Shown: positions 52,621-61,340 of the stretch, one piece after another | How positions within the stretch are numbered: the stretch's first letter is position 1 | Layout of the letters: each line of letters begins with the position of its first letter | Assembly (NCBI GenBank): GCA_964460755.1 | Contig: CAYWQL010000003.1 | Span: 43,402 to 107,401 of the forward strand | Source of the DNA: JAYFNU01 sp964460755 | GTDB taxonomy: Bacteria > Bacillota > Clostridia > Oscillospirales > Ruminococcaceae | Length of the DNA: 64,000 bases | Direction: 5' to 3' | Notes under the pieces: generated by a model | Databases searched by the model: none | What the model was told of the DNA's origin: nothing | Seen by the model: only the letters and a program-made list of their open reading frames with translations | Position numbers and translations under genes: made by a program

Positions 52621-53469
52621 TTATTTTTTATAACATTCTTCGATGTACTTTTTAAACGAAAGCTTACCGTACTTTGTGTCACCTACCATTTCGTTAGACA
52701 ACGTCCATTTTGAAAAGCGAATAATCGCTTCCTTGCCGTTTTTCTTCATTTTCGCGAGGATGGCGAGAATTGAGAACAAAAACGTCGGCGCAAACTTGAT
52801 AACAGGTTCCTTACCCGCCGCGGCAAAAAACATTCTCGCAATTTCCTCGTAGGAATAGGTTTCGTTTCCGCCTATGTCGTACGTCTTGTTATCGTCGCAA
52901 AGATGCTCGACGATAAAGTCGGCGAAATCAGTGGTATCGATTACGTTGGCGTGAACAGGCTTTTTGCCAAGCAAGGTGACCTCGCCCTTTTCAATCATCG
53001 GCTTAAACACCTTCGCTATGTCGTAAAAATACCCTGTCGGGCGGAAAATAACATAGGGCACACCACTTTTTATAAGCTCCTTTTCGAGCATATTCTTTGC
53101 GTCAAGCATCGGCACCTTCTTGTCGCCGTCCGCCTTAATTACCGAAATGTACGCGAACTTTTTAACCCCTGCTTTTTTTGCCTCGTTAAGCAAATTTAGA
53201 TTTCCCTGATAGTCGATATCGTAACAGGTAACCTTCGTTGAAGATGAGGTTAATCCAACAGTCGTAACAACCGCATCTGCGCCGTCGCAAAGTCCCGAAA
53301 GGGTTTCGGGATTGGTTACGTCAATCTGTTTCGGCGTAAATTTGCCCTTTATTTCGGGCATATCCTTTATAACCATATCCGCCGCGACAACCTTATGTCC
53401 GTCACGAACGAGGGCGCGAAGAATATCGCTTCCAAGCTTTCCGAAAGCTCCGGCTAAAACTATTTTCAT
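52621..53469 (-). CDS. NAD(P)-binding SDR/NmrA-like protein
   Basis: 282 residues. The start MKIVLAGAFGKLGSDILRAL is a Rossmann glycine loop of the atypical SDR / NAD(P)H-binding type, followed by the GADAVVTTVGLTS segment and an FRPTGYFYD substrate-loop region. There is no classical YxxxK pair, which suits a sensor, a hydride-transfer protein of the NmrA group, or an epimerase-like enzyme. The gene lies 17 bp after the flavin reductase gene in the TetR operon. Confidence 0.88.
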   Translation of the reverse strand: MKIVLAGAFGKLGSDILRALVRDGHKVVAADMVIKDMPEIKGKFTPKQIDVTNPETLSGLCDGADAVVTTVGLTSSSTKVTCYDIDYQGNLNLLNEAKKAGVKKFAYISVIKADGDKKVPMLDAKNMLEKELIKSGVPYVIFRPTGYFYDIAKVFKPMIEKGEVTLLGKKPVHANVIDTTDFADFIVEHLCDDNKTYDIGGNETYSYEEIARMFFAAAGKEPVIKFAPTFLFSILAILAKMKKNGKEAIIRFSKWTLSNEMVGDTKYGKLSFKKYIEECYKK

Positions 53470-53486
53470 ATTTTTTCACCCTTTTC

Positions 53487-54410
53487 TTATTGTTTTTCTT
53501 TTGCGCGCTTATCGTTAATTATCTTCATTTCGGCAACGTCGATAAGTGTTACTCCGTTTTCCTTTGCCCAAGCGACGCAGCCCTTCAACGCGGTCGGAAG
53601 AAAGATACGCGGAACCTTTATCATCATAGCGCACGCTTCGTCGGTGAACTTCACGACGTCGTCCGCCCTGTTCGCGGCGTATTTAACCGACTCGATACTG
53701 CCCTCACGAACGGGCAAAAGCTCGGCACGTGGGCGTCTGAACTTCGTGTACCAAAAATTCTTTGAGTCGCGATAGCCGTAATCGACGGGAACGTGCGGAA
53801 AATCCTTCGCGGTTACTCCGTTTACGATAGCGTTGTAGTAGCGCTCCTTCATAAGAATTTTGTCGACCCGCAGAATAAAGTGCGCGCCAAACGGCGAGGT
53901 TATACCGTTAAAGTCGTGATAGGGAGCGGGATAGCCGTCAAGTATACCCGGCTTGTCGTTTTGCGCGCCGTCAAGCTCGCGCATCCATGTGCATTCCATA
54001 ACCTGATAAGCCTCTGCGACAACCTGCGGGAACTCCTCGTCCTTGTGCTCCTGCGCCATAAGTCCGTCCTCAAGGGTAAAAATGCAGTCCTTCATCTTTT
54101 CCTCGGGCTTATCGCCGGGGAAGCCTATGCGAACGGCCTCTTTAAAGTATTTGCTGTCGTCCGTTATGAAGTTAAGCGAGCATTTTCCGTAGCGAAGCAG
54201 ATGCTGGGCTGTGTTGGAAGAATTTCTTGTGCAAAGGAGCATAGCGTAATAGTCACGACCCGCGATATAATAAGGCTGACAAAGCGAATAGGGTCCAAGC
54301 GAGGTCTTTCCGTCCTCAGCAAGAGTTCCGACGATAACCGTCGGCATAGGGAAAAACGCGGAGGTCTGATAAAAGTTATCCACAATGCGAAGATTTTTGA
54401 AGCTGCTCAT
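53487..54410 (-). CDS. Flavin reductase-like FMN-binding protein
   Basis: 307 residues with an FMN-binding split barrel in the first 200 residues: FFPMPTVIVGTLAEDG, then SLGPYSLCQPYYIAGRD and TRNSSNTAQHLLRYGKCSLNFI. This is the flavin reductase / flavoredoxin family, which transfers electrons between NAD(P)H and flavin or reduces small substrates. Second gene of the TetR operon, 23 bp after tetR, with AAGGAGAG. The C-terminal 100 residues are an extension of unclear role. Confidence 0.87.
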   Translation of the reverse strand: MSSFKNLRIVDNFYQTSAFFPMPTVIVGTLAEDGKTSLGPYSLCQPYYIAGRDYYAMLLCTRNSSNTAQHLLRYGKCSLNFITDDSKYFKEAVRIGFPGDKPEEKMKDCIFTLEDGLMAQEHKDEEFPQVVAEAYQVMECTWMRELDGAQNDKPGILDGYPAPYHDFNGITSPFGAHFILRVDKILMKERYYNAIVNGVTAKDFPHVPVDYGYRDSKNFWYTKFRRPRAELLPVREGSIESVKYAANRADDVVKFTDEACAMMIKVPRIFLPTALKGCVAWAKENGVTLIDVAEMKIINDKRAKEKQ

Positions 54411-54433
54411 AATGTCTCTCCTTTATTTACTTA

Positions 54434-54964
54434 TTATTTGAATAATCGTTTGAATATTTCATCGAGCTTTTTATATTCAAGCGTTCTGTCCGACGATGCC
54501 GTCAAAAGACATTCCGCTAAAAATACCGGCACAAACTCGTCCTCATCCTTTCTAAAACGCGAAAGAAGCGGCAAAATTATTTCAACAAGTTGAGAACGAA
54601 GAAGAAGATGTCTTTCAGAAAAGCTGTATAACGAGCTGCCCGTGAAGGAATATTCACGCCACACGCTTTTGTAAATTGCCGAAAAATCGACAATGCCGTC
54701 GTAAATTGCGCGAAGCCCGTCGTTTAGACTCTTTACATCGCGGCAATCGCCGCTCATTCGCTCAACTGCCCTTCTCCAATCCTCGACCATAACCGCGCCG
54801 ACAAGCATATCCTTCGATTTAAAGTAGTTATAAACCGTCCCGACCGCGATATCGCAGTCCGCCGCGATATCCCTTATTGCAAGGCGCGAATAACCGTCAA
54901 TAAGAAGCCGCTTCTTCGACGTTTTTAGTATTCTCTTTTTTACGTCCTCAATTATTTTGGGCAT
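54434..54964 (-). CDS. TetR family transcriptional regulator
   Basis: 176 residues. The HTH is in residues about 10-55 (YSRLAIRDIAADCDIAVGTVYNYFKSKDML); the rest is a helical ligand-binding domain. Ribosome site AGAGGAAC. First gene of a five-gene operon (flavin reductase, SDR, DUF1295 protein, membrane protein). It very likely represses the operon through ATGAAC-TC-GTTCAT (54987-55000) and is released by an unknown ligand. Confidence 0.93.
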   Translation of the reverse strand: MPKIIEDVKKRILKTSKKRLLIDGYSRLAIRDIAADCDIAVGTVYNYFKSKDMLVGAVMVEDWRRAVERMSGDCRDVKSLNDGLRAIYDGIVDFSAIYKSVWREYSFTGSSLYSFSERHLLLRSQLVEIILPLLSRFRKDEDEFVPVFLAECLLTASSDRTLEYKKLDEIFKRLFK

Positions 54965-54986
54965 ACGTTCCTCTTTTGTAATTTAT

Positions 54987-55036
54987 ATGAACTCGTTCAT
55001 TTAAATATATTATACCGCTTGATATTTTTTTGTCAA
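54987..55036 (-). promoter_or_regulatory. TetR-operon promoter and operator
   Basis: TTGACA (55031-55036), 16-bp spacer, TATAAT (55009-55014) on the minus strand. Palindrome ATGAAC-TC-GTTCAT (54987-55000) lies at the transcription start, the usual place for a TetR operator. Confidence 0.88.
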
Positions 55037-55050
55037 GCAAAAAACAACAC

Positions 55051-55087
55051 AAAAAAGCCAAACCGAAGCATTCGGTTTGGCTTTTAA
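55051..55087. terminator. Terminator of xylB
   Basis: Perfect 15-bp hairpin AAAAGCCAAACCGAA / TTCGGTTTGGCTTTT with a 3-nt loop, directly after xylB. Confidence 0.93.
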
Positions 55088-55090
55088 AAA

Positions 55091-56617
55091 CTACTCTATG
55101 TCAAGAAGCTCCTTGTATTCGTCCTTGAGCGCCGGATAAAGGGACTTGTATACGCTGTAATATTTCTCGTACACCTTTCCGTCGTCTGCGTTGGGGCTTT
55201 CGGGAGCGTTGACCGATATAATCTGCTTGCACGCCGCGGGAACGCTTTCATATATTCCTGCGCCCACGCCAGCGAGGATAGCCACGCCAAGCGCACCGCC
55301 CTCCTTGTTCGCAACCGTAGAAACCGGACAGCCGTAAATGTCCGCCATCATCTGACGCCAAAGCTTGCTTGTGCCGCCGCCGCCGCACGCCAACATCTCT
55401 TTGGAAACAACGCCCATTTCGCGAAGCACGTCAAGACAGTGGCGAAGAGAGAATATAACCCCCTCCATAACCGCGCGAAGCATATCGTCCTTTGTGTGTA
55501 TAGCGGAAAGTCCGAAGAAAACTCCGCGTGAGCCCGAATCAAGTATCGGGCTTCTTTCGCCCATTAAGTACGGCAAATATATAAGCTTGTTTGAGCCAAC
55601 GGGAACCTTCGCCGCCTTTTTGTCCATAAGATAATAGACGTCGACACCTTCCTTCTCGGCTTCGAGCTTCTCCTGATTGCAAAGGGTATCTCGGAACCAC
55701 TTTAGCGAAAGACCTGCCGCGAGGGTGCAGCTCATAACGGTGTAGCAGCCGGGAACGGCGGAGCAGAAGGTGTGAACACGGCCTCCCTTGTCGATGGTTA
55801 CGTTATCAGAATGGGCGAACACAACCCCCGATGTTCCGATGGTTGTAAAAGCCTTTCCGGCTTCAACGACGCCCGTGCCGACAGCCGCCGCCGCGTTATC
55901 GCCTGCGCCGCCGACAACTATTGTGCCGACCGAAAGCCCGGTTTCCTTCGCCGCCTGCGCCGTGACCTTTCCCGTCACCTCACAGCTCTCATACATTTTT
56001 CCAAGCATCGACTTATCTATTTTCAGCTTGTCCAAAACCTCGTCAGACCAGTTGCGGGTCTTAACGTCAAGAAGGTTCATTCCCGACGCGTCGCTGACCT
56101 CGGTGGCGTATTCGCCCGTCAGCATATAGCGTATATAGTCCTTCGGAAGCATAATATGCGCGCATTTCGCATAGTTTTCCGGCTCGTGCTTGCGCACCCA
56201 AAGAATTTTTCCCGCCGTGAAGCCGGGAAGCGCGGGGTTCGCCGTTATTTCAATTAAACGCTCTTTTCCGATAATGTCGGTTATCTCTTTGCATTCCTCG
56301 GTCGTGCGTCCGTCGCACCAAATAATGCTGTCGCGAATAACCTTTCCGTCCTTGTCAAGCATAACGAGTCCGTGCATCTGACCCGAAATTCCAACTCCCT
56401 TTATGTCGTCGCTGTTTACGCCGCTCTTTTTGATAACCTCCGCAGTCGTTTTTGACGCCGCGTTCCACCAATCATTCGGCTTCTGCTCCGCCCAACCGTT
56501 CTGAAGCTGAATAAGCGGATACTCTATCGTCGCGCTCGCAATCGCCTTTCCATCGCGGTCAAAAAGCACCGTTTTTGTTCCCGACGTTCCCACGTCAATA
56601 CCAAGTAAATATTCCAT
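55091..56617 (-). CDS. xylB: Xylulokinase
   Basis: 508 residues. FGGY kinase: LLGIDVGTSGTKTVLFD at the start, GVGISGQMHGLV (xylulokinase-type loop), VVGGAGDNAAAAVGTGV and LACGGGGTSKLWRQMMADI (FGGY signature region). Phosphorylates D-xylulose to xylulose-5-phosphate. ATG 56617 follows GGGGTG; the longer frame reaches into the promoter and is rejected. It shares a 32-bp leader block with xylA, and the LacI-type regulator lies divergent to it. Confidence 0.96.
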   Translation of the reverse strand: MEYLLGIDVGTSGTKTVLFDRDGKAIASATIEYPLIQLQNGWAEQKPNDWWNAASKTTAEVIKKSGVNSDDIKGVGISGQMHGLVMLDKDGKVIRDSIIWCDGRTTEECKEITDIIGKERLIEITANPALPGFTAGKILWVRKHEPENYAKCAHIMLPKDYIRYMLTGEYATEVSDASGMNLLDVKTRNWSDEVLDKLKIDKSMLGKMYESCEVTGKVTAQAAKETGLSVGTIVVGGAGDNAAAAVGTGVVEAGKAFTTIGTSGVVFAHSDNVTIDKGGRVHTFCSAVPGCYTVMSCTLAAGLSLKWFRDTLCNQEKLEAEKEGVDVYYLMDKKAAKVPVGSNKLIYLPYLMGERSPILDSGSRGVFFGLSAIHTKDDMLRAVMEGVIFSLRHCLDVLREMGVVSKEMLACGGGGTSKLWRQMMADIYGCPVSTVANKEGGALGVAILAGVGAGIYESVPAACKQIISVNAPESPNADDGKVYEKYYSVYKSLYPALKDEYKELLDIE

Positions 56618-56640
56618 AAACACACCCCAAGCTTCTTTAA

Positions 56641-56672
56641 AAATTACTTTTATAAAGATATTTGCTAAAAGT
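56641..56672 (-). promoter_or_regulatory. Shared 32-bp xyl block (xylB copy)
   Basis: 28 of 32 bases equal those at 59424-59455 before xylA. Ends are ACTTTT and AAAAGT in inverted order. It begins about 10 bp after the xylB -10 box, the usual place for a repressor site. Confidence 0.82.
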
Positions 56673-56682
56673 TTATAGCTTA

Positions 56683-56711
56683 ATAGTATCAGCAAAAAAA
56701 GTCCCTGTCAA
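56683..56711 (-). promoter_or_regulatory. Promoter of xylB
   Basis: TTGACA (56706-56711), 17-bp spacer ending in TGCTGA, TACTAT (56683-56688) on the minus strand. Confidence 0.82.
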
Positions 56712-56837
56712 TATGACTTTTTTGCCGAAATTTTCTTCATTTTTTAACTGTATTGGCAGAGCGCAAAATAACATTATGTTGTTTTTTGTTATTATTATAC
56801 GTTGTGTATTATAGTGAGCGGCGCTCGACACAAAAAA

Positions 56838-56866
56838 TTGATATGAAGACCGTTCTATGCTATACT
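56838..56866 (+). promoter_or_regulatory. Promoter of the LacI-family gene
   Basis: TTGATA (56838-56843), 17-bp spacer, TATACT (56861-56866). An inverted repeat GAGCG-G-CGCTC lies just upstream (56817-56827). Confidence 0.7.
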
Positions 56867-56897
56867 GATTTCAATAATTTGTTTTTTGAGGTTTTTT

Positions 56898-57923
56898 ATG
56901 GCGAAGGCGACAATTTACGACATAGCCGAAAAATCCGGATTTTCCGTCGCGACGGTTTCCAAGGTTTTAAACAACTACAAGGGCGTCAACGCCAAGACCG
57001 TTGAACACGTCCTTGAGGTTTCGCGTTCGCTAAATTATACTCCGAACAGTATCGCCCAGAGCCTCGCGACAAAAAAGTCGCGCCTTGTCGGCATCGTTTA
57101 CGGGGTTTCCTTCGGTGCGATGCACCCCCATCTTCAGGACATACTGAGTTCCTTCAAGGAGGTAATTGAAAACCACGGCTACGACGTGATGTACATAAAC
57201 AACAAAAACAACGTCCACAGCTCAAGCTATCTTGAGCATTGCATTTACCGTCAGGTCGAGGGCGTTCTCGTCGCCGTGCCGCGCGCCGCATATTCAACCG
57301 TCGAAGCGCTTATCAACAGCTCCCTTCCCTGCGTTTCGGTCGAAGATATTTATGATAACGCGCCCAGCGTCATTTCCGATAACCGCGCGGGAACAATCCA
57401 AATGCTTGAGCATCTGTATTCCCTCGGACACAGGAAAATCGGCTATATCGCGGGGCCGCTCGACACAACCGCAGGCGGCGAGCGTTACGACGCATATATC
57501 GAGTTTATGCGTTCGCGCGGGCTTGAAATCAACGAAAAGCACGTCGCTGTCGCCGACGAATTTTCGATAAAGGACGGATACGTCGCTACAAACCGACTCC
57601 TTTCCAAATGCGCGAACGATATGCCGACTGCCATTTTCTGTGCCTACGACGAGCTTGCCTACACGACGGTTGAAACCCTTACCGAGCGCGGCTTCCGCGT
57701 TCCGTCGGACATTTCTGTCGCCGGTTTTGACGATATCGTGATAAGCCAATGCTCGTCGCCGAAAATCACAACGATAGCCCAGAACCGTCGGGCAATCGGC
57801 GAAAGCGCGGCGCAAATACTTCTGAAAATGATGAGCGACGACGACTATGCTCCGGAAAATCAGACAAGGATACCGACCTCTCTTGTCGTACGCGGCTCTA
57901 CAAAAAAATATCGAAATAAATAA
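56898..57923 (+). CDS. LacI family transcriptional regulator (probable xylose regulator)
   Basis: 341 residues. The N-terminal LacI HTH, TIYDIAEKSGFSVATVSKVLNN, and hinge helix region NYTPNSIAQSLATKKS are clear, followed by a complete sugar-binding domain ending in PTSLVVRGS. It has DITVAGFDD-like signature text (SVAGFDDI). ATG 56898 follows TGAGG. It lies between xylB and xylA and very likely controls them or the GH43 gene, although classical Firmicute XylR proteins are ROK rather than LacI type. Effector unknown. Confidence 0.92.
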   Translation: MAKATIYDIAEKSGFSVATVSKVLNNYKGVNAKTVEHVLEVSRSLNYTPNSIAQSLATKKSRLVGIVYGVSFGAMHPHLQDILSSFKEVIENHGYDVMYINNKNNVHSSSYLEHCIYRQVEGVLVAVPRAAYSTVEALINSSLPCVSVEDIYDNAPSVISDNRAGTIQMLEHLYSLGHRKIGYIAGPLDTTAGGERYDAYIEFMRSRGLEINEKHVAVADEFSIKDGYVATNRLLSKCANDMPTAIFCAYDELAYTTVETLTERGFRVPSDISVAGFDDIVISQCSSPKITTIAQNRRAIGESAAQILLKMMSDDDYAPENQTRIPTSLVVRGSTKKYRNK

Positions 57924-57933
57924 AACGGTTCTA

Positions 57934-57967
57934 AAGCGTTCTCAACACAGCGAGAACGCTTTTTTGT
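57934..57967 (+). terminator. Terminator of the LacI-family gene
   Basis: Hairpin AAGCGTTCTC / GAGAACGCTT with an 8-nt loop, then T-rich. Confidence 0.9.
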
Positions 57968-57986
57968 TTTTATAAAAGGATAAAAG

Positions 57987-58014
57987 AAAGACGCGGCTGT
58001 CGAGCCGCGTCTTT
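57987..58014 (-). terminator. Terminator of xylA
   Basis: Perfect 12-bp hairpin AAAGACGCGGCT / AGCCGCGTCTTT with a 4-nt loop, about 70 bp after the xylA stop; the T tract on the minus strand is short. Confidence 0.72.
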
Positions 58015-58084
58015 TGAAAATAAAACAAGGAAGGAGAAAAAACAATAAAAGTCTCGCAAGGAGCCTAATATTGATAATGAAAGC

Positions 58085-59404
58085 TTACTCAAACATTATC
58101 GCGTTGACAACGTTCTCAAGGTATTCCTGACGACCGCTTCCAAGCGAGCTTACTACGTCGCCCTTTTCAAGCGCGTACTTTTCAAGGTCTTCAATCGTCG
58201 CTTTGCCCGAAACGATGTCCGCGCCTATGCCGCTCTTATAGCTTGCATAGCGCTCATCAACGAACTTGTCGATTGTGCCGTCGGCTACGATGCGGTCGGC
58301 AACACGAAGTCCGAGCGCGAAAGCGTCCATGCCCGCGATATACGAATACGCGATGTCCTCGGGCTTATAGGAAGCGCGGCGCGCCTTTGCGTCGAAGTTA
58401 AGTCCGCCGTTGGTGAAGCCGCCGTTCTTAAGAACCTCATACATACAAAGCGCCGTGTCATAAACGTTTGTCGGGAACTGGTCGGTGTCCCAGCCAAGAA
58501 GCAGGTCGCCCTGATTGGCGTCGATTGAACCGAACATTCCGTTAACTCTCGAAACGCGAAGCTCATGCTGGAAGGTGTGTCCCGCGAGAGTCGCATGGTT
58601 GGCTTCGATGTTCATTCTGAAATCTTTGTCAAGACCGTACTTTCTGAGGAATCCGATAGCCGTGGCAGCGTCGAAGTCATACTGATGCTTCATCGGCTCC
58701 TTCGGCTTCGGCTCGACATAGAAGTCGCCCTTGAAGCCTATCTTACGGGAATAGTCCACGACAAGGTGCATTAAGCGCGCCATATTGTCAAGCTCTAAGC
58801 CCATATCTGTGTTAAGAAGGGTTTCGTAGCCCTCGCGTCCGCCCCAGAAAACGTAGCCGTTACCGCCGAGCTTAACGGTGGTCTCGACCGCTTTTTTAAT
58901 CTGCGCCGCGGCGAAAGCAAAAACGTCGGCAGAGGGAGATGTTCCGGCGCCCTGCATATATCTCGGGTTGCCGAAGCAGTTTGCCGTACCCCAAAGGAGC
59001 TTCTTGCCGTTTTGCTTCATAAGGTCTGCTAACAGGTCGGCGATAACGTCGATGCGCTCGTTGCTCTCAGCAAGGCTCTTGCCTTCGGGAGCGATGTCGC
59101 GGTCGTGGAAGCAGTAGTAGTCGATGGAAAGCTTGTTCATAAGCTCGAACGCGGCGTAAGCCTTGTTTTTCGCGATTTCCATTGCTTCGTTAGCGCCAAA
59201 GGATTTGTCCATTGTGCCGACGCCGAACATATCGGTTCCGTCGCCGCCCATGGTGTGCCAGTAAGAAAGGGCGAATTTCAACTGCTCGCGCATTGTCTTT
59301 CCGCCGATTTTCTCTTCGGGATTGTAGTAACGGAAGGCAAACGGATTTCTCGATTTCGCGCCTTCGTACTTGATTTGACCGATTTCGCTAAAATACTCTT
59401 TCAT
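58085..59404 (-). CDS. xylA: Xylose isomerase
   Basis: 439 residues, class II size. VFWGGREGYE and NIEANHATLAGHTFQHEL are the two xylose isomerase signatures, holding the metal-binding Glu, Asp and His residues; FHDRDIAPEG holds the catalytic His. Converts D-xylose to D-xylulose for XylB. GAGAGGG precedes ATG 59404. Its promoter carries the same 32-bp block as xylB. It lies next to the GH43 gene that would supply xylose. Confidence 0.97.
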   Translation of the reverse strand: MKEYFSEIGQIKYEGAKSRNPFAFRYYNPEEKIGGKTMREQLKFALSYWHTMGGDGTDMFGVGTMDKSFGANEAMEIAKNKAYAAFELMNKLSIDYYCFHDRDIAPEGKSLAESNERIDVIADLLADLMKQNGKKLLWGTANCFGNPRYMQGAGTSPSADVFAFAAAQIKKAVETTVKLGGNGYVFWGGREGYETLLNTDMGLELDNMARLMHLVVDYSRKIGFKGDFYVEPKPKEPMKHQYDFDAATAIGFLRKYGLDKDFRMNIEANHATLAGHTFQHELRVSRVNGMFGSIDANQGDLLLGWDTDQFPTNVYDTALCMYEVLKNGGFTNGGLNFDAKARRASYKPEDIAYSYIAGMDAFALGLRVADRIVADGTIDKFVDERYASYKSGIGADIVSGKATIEDLEKYALEKGDVVSSLGSGRQEYLENVVNAIMFE

Positions 59405-59423
59405 TTTTTACCCTCTCAAAATA

Positions 59424-59455
59424 AAATTACTTTTGTAAAGATGCTTTCTAAAAGT
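59424..59455 (-). promoter_or_regulatory. Shared 32-bp xyl block (xylA copy)
   Basis: Second copy of the block at 56641-56672, placed 9 bp after the xylA -10 box and in the same orientation relative to the gene. The four differences are at positions 12, 20, 21 and 24. Confidence 0.82.
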
Positions 59456-59464
59456 CCTAACCCT

Positions 59465-59493
59465 ATGTTATCAGCATTCAAGGGCTATGTCAA
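59465..59493 (-). promoter_or_regulatory. Promoter of xylA
   Basis: TTGACA (59488-59493), 17-bp spacer ending in TGCTGA as in xylB, TAACAT (59465-59470) on the minus strand. Confidence 0.82.
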
Positions 59494-59508
59494 TATAGCT
59501 TGCGTAAA

Positions 59509-61071
59509 TTATTTTCTTATATACTTGAAGGATTGGAAGTCGGCGCAACTCGTTTTTCTGTCTATGTCGGTCGCCATCATTCCGACAAAGGCTCCCATAA
59601 ATCCCATAGGCTCCGCATATTCGTCTGAAAGCTTGGTCGCGTTGTAGACGTTTGGAAGCTCAAAAAAGTCTTTCCCGTCGGTCGAACAGAAGAAACGCGC
59701 TTCCTCTGTGTTGACAACTACGCGAAGCCAAACCCTTCCGCTTGGTCCGACTCCGATTTCCTTGTCGTCTGGGGTGCGTGTAAAGGAGCCCCTGTCCCAA
59801 GCAAGAACACCGACAACCCTCTCGTTTTTGTTTTCATCCCAAGAAATTCGAAGATAGTACTGGTTGGTCTCGTTGTAGCGATAGGTCAGTCCCGCCATTT
59901 GTCGGTAGTTGGTCGGGTTGAACTCAACAACCGTTTCCGCTTCAAAATTCATAGCGTCCTGACGTCTTGCCAAAAGCGACTGCTCGTGAGTGGATATGGG
60001 CGTTTCATTTCCGTAAAGGCGAAGGGTTTTTCCCACTATCTCGTACTTTGCGGGAACGCGAAGCGACTGAAAATCATCAAGAAACAGCTTTGAATTGAAA
60101 TCGTAAACAATCTCCTTCGGCTCGTTCAGCTCGCCGTAGCCCTCAAATGAAGCGGCGGGGACCTGCGTTCCGCTGGCGAGATAAGGCCAATCCTCTTTCC
60201 AGACGATTTCCGAAATACCCGTTTCACGTCCAAGAGGACAGGTTTTCATCTTGCCGTAGGGACGACCGCAAAGAAACGCGAACCACCAGCGTCCGTCGGG
60301 CGCTTCACACAGGCTTCCGTGTCCAACCTTCTGAAGATAGGACGAATCCTTCGCAAAGGCGGTCGTCGCCATATGCTTAAAGGGATGAAGCTCATACGGT
60401 CCATAGATATTCTTTGAACGGGCGACCGTCTCGGCGTGGTCAAGAGTGGTGCCGCCCTCGGCGGTGAACAGATAGTAATAGCCGTCCTTTTTATAGATAT
60501 GCGGCCCTTCGACAAGCTGTCTGTCGGTACCCTTAAATATACACTGAGTTTCGGCTATGGGTGCAAGGCTCTTCGGGTCAACCTCGGTGAGGAGTATTCC
60601 CGCGAACTGGTCGCCACCGTCGTTTTTACGGTAATCCCATTCCATGCTCATATAGTATTTTCTCCCGTCGTCGTCATGGAAAAGCGACGCGTCGAAGCCG
60701 CGGGAATCGGTATAAATCGGGTCGCTCCATTCGCCCGCCGGGTCCTTAGCCGTGGTAATGAAATTGTACGGGTCTTTAAACGGATAATTAGCCCAATATT
60801 TAACGTCGGAATAAACAAGATAAAAAAGTCCGTCGCAATAGGAAAGGCAGGGCGCCCAAACGCCCGCTGACGTGGGGTTTCCCTTTAGGTTTATGTGCTT
60901 TTTATCCTTCAGCGGATAGGAAACCGTGTGCCAATTCGCCAAATCCGTAGAAGCCGAAATCTTAACTCCGGGATAGTAATCAAAGGTCGAATTTGCGACG
61001 TAGAAGGTTCCGTCCACGCATATCATGCTTGGGTCGGCGTGAAAGCCTCTTAATACCGGATTATTAATCAT
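59509..61071 (-). CDS. GH43-family beta-xylosidase / arabinosidase
   Basis: 520 residues. Five-bladed propeller with the catalytic triad visible: base Asp in FHADPSM (near 14), Asp in FDASLFHDDDGR, acid Glu in VEGPHIYKKDGYYYLF (near 187). The C-terminal domain (about 320-520, MAGLTYRYNETNQYYLRIS) is the concanavalin-like domain of GH43 xylosidases of the XynB type. No signal peptide, so it cleaves imported xylo-oligosaccharides. GAGGG precedes ATG. The adjacent xylA/xylB genes support the xylosidase reading; arabinofuranosidase activity is possible in this family. Confidence 0.93.
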   Translation of the reverse strand: MINNPVLRGFHADPSMICVDGTFYVANSTFDYYPGVKISASTDLANWHTVSYPLKDKKHINLKGNPTSAGVWAPCLSYCDGLFYLVYSDVKYWANYPFKDPYNFITTAKDPAGEWSDPIYTDSRGFDASLFHDDDGRKYYMSMEWDYRKNDGGDQFAGILLTEVDPKSLAPIAETQCIFKGTDRQLVEGPHIYKKDGYYYLFTAEGGTTLDHAETVARSKNIYGPYELHPFKHMATTAFAKDSSYLQKVGHGSLCEAPDGRWWFAFLCGRPYGKMKTCPLGRETGISEIVWKEDWPYLASGTQVPAASFEGYGELNEPKEIVYDFNSKLFLDDFQSLRVPAKYEIVGKTLRLYGNETPISTHEQSLLARRQDAMNFEAETVVEFNPTNYRQMAGLTYRYNETNQYYLRISWDENKNERVVGVLAWDRGSFTRTPDDKEIGVGPSGRVWLRVVVNTEEARFFCSTDGKDFFELPNVYNATKLSDEYAEPMGFMGAFVGMMATDIDRKTSCADFQSFKYIRK

Positions 61072-61108
61072 AATATTATACCCTCTGATTTTATTTTCAA
61101 AGCCGTTA

Positions 61109-61161
61109 TCGAAAGCGGTTTCGACAATTAAATTATATCATTTTACCTCCCGCGTTTGCAA
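61109..61161 (-). promoter_or_regulatory. GH43 promoter with LacI-type operator
   Basis: TTGCAA (61156-61161), 18-bp spacer, TATAAT (61132-61137) on the minus strand. TCGAAAGCGGTTTCGA (61109-61124), a 16-bp palindrome with a central CG and one mismatched pair, lies at +1 and is a typical LacI-family site. Confidence 0.78.
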
Positions 61162-61288
61162 GAAAAACGCCATTGCAAAAGGATTTTTTCCCTTTTGACA
61201 TAAAAGGAAGAGCGGCGTTTGTGTATTTTAACCGCGAAGCGCCGAATGTTTACCAAATACTTGCACAAAACCGTGGCATTGTAACCGT

Positions 61289-61330
61289 AAAAAAGCGACG
61301 CGCAGTCGAGATTCTCGACCGACACGCCGC
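61289..61330 (-). terminator. Terminator of the carD-like gene
   Basis: Long imperfect hairpin whose top is GTCGAG / CTCGAC and whose base has GCGGCG and CGTCGC, followed by six T on the minus strand. Confidence 0.75.
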
Positions 61331-61340
61331 ATGTTTTGTA

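Noticed and set aside
53793..54593. 266-codon plus-strand frame opposite the flavin reductase and TetR genes
   Set aside because: Spans two certain minus-strand genes and has no motif.
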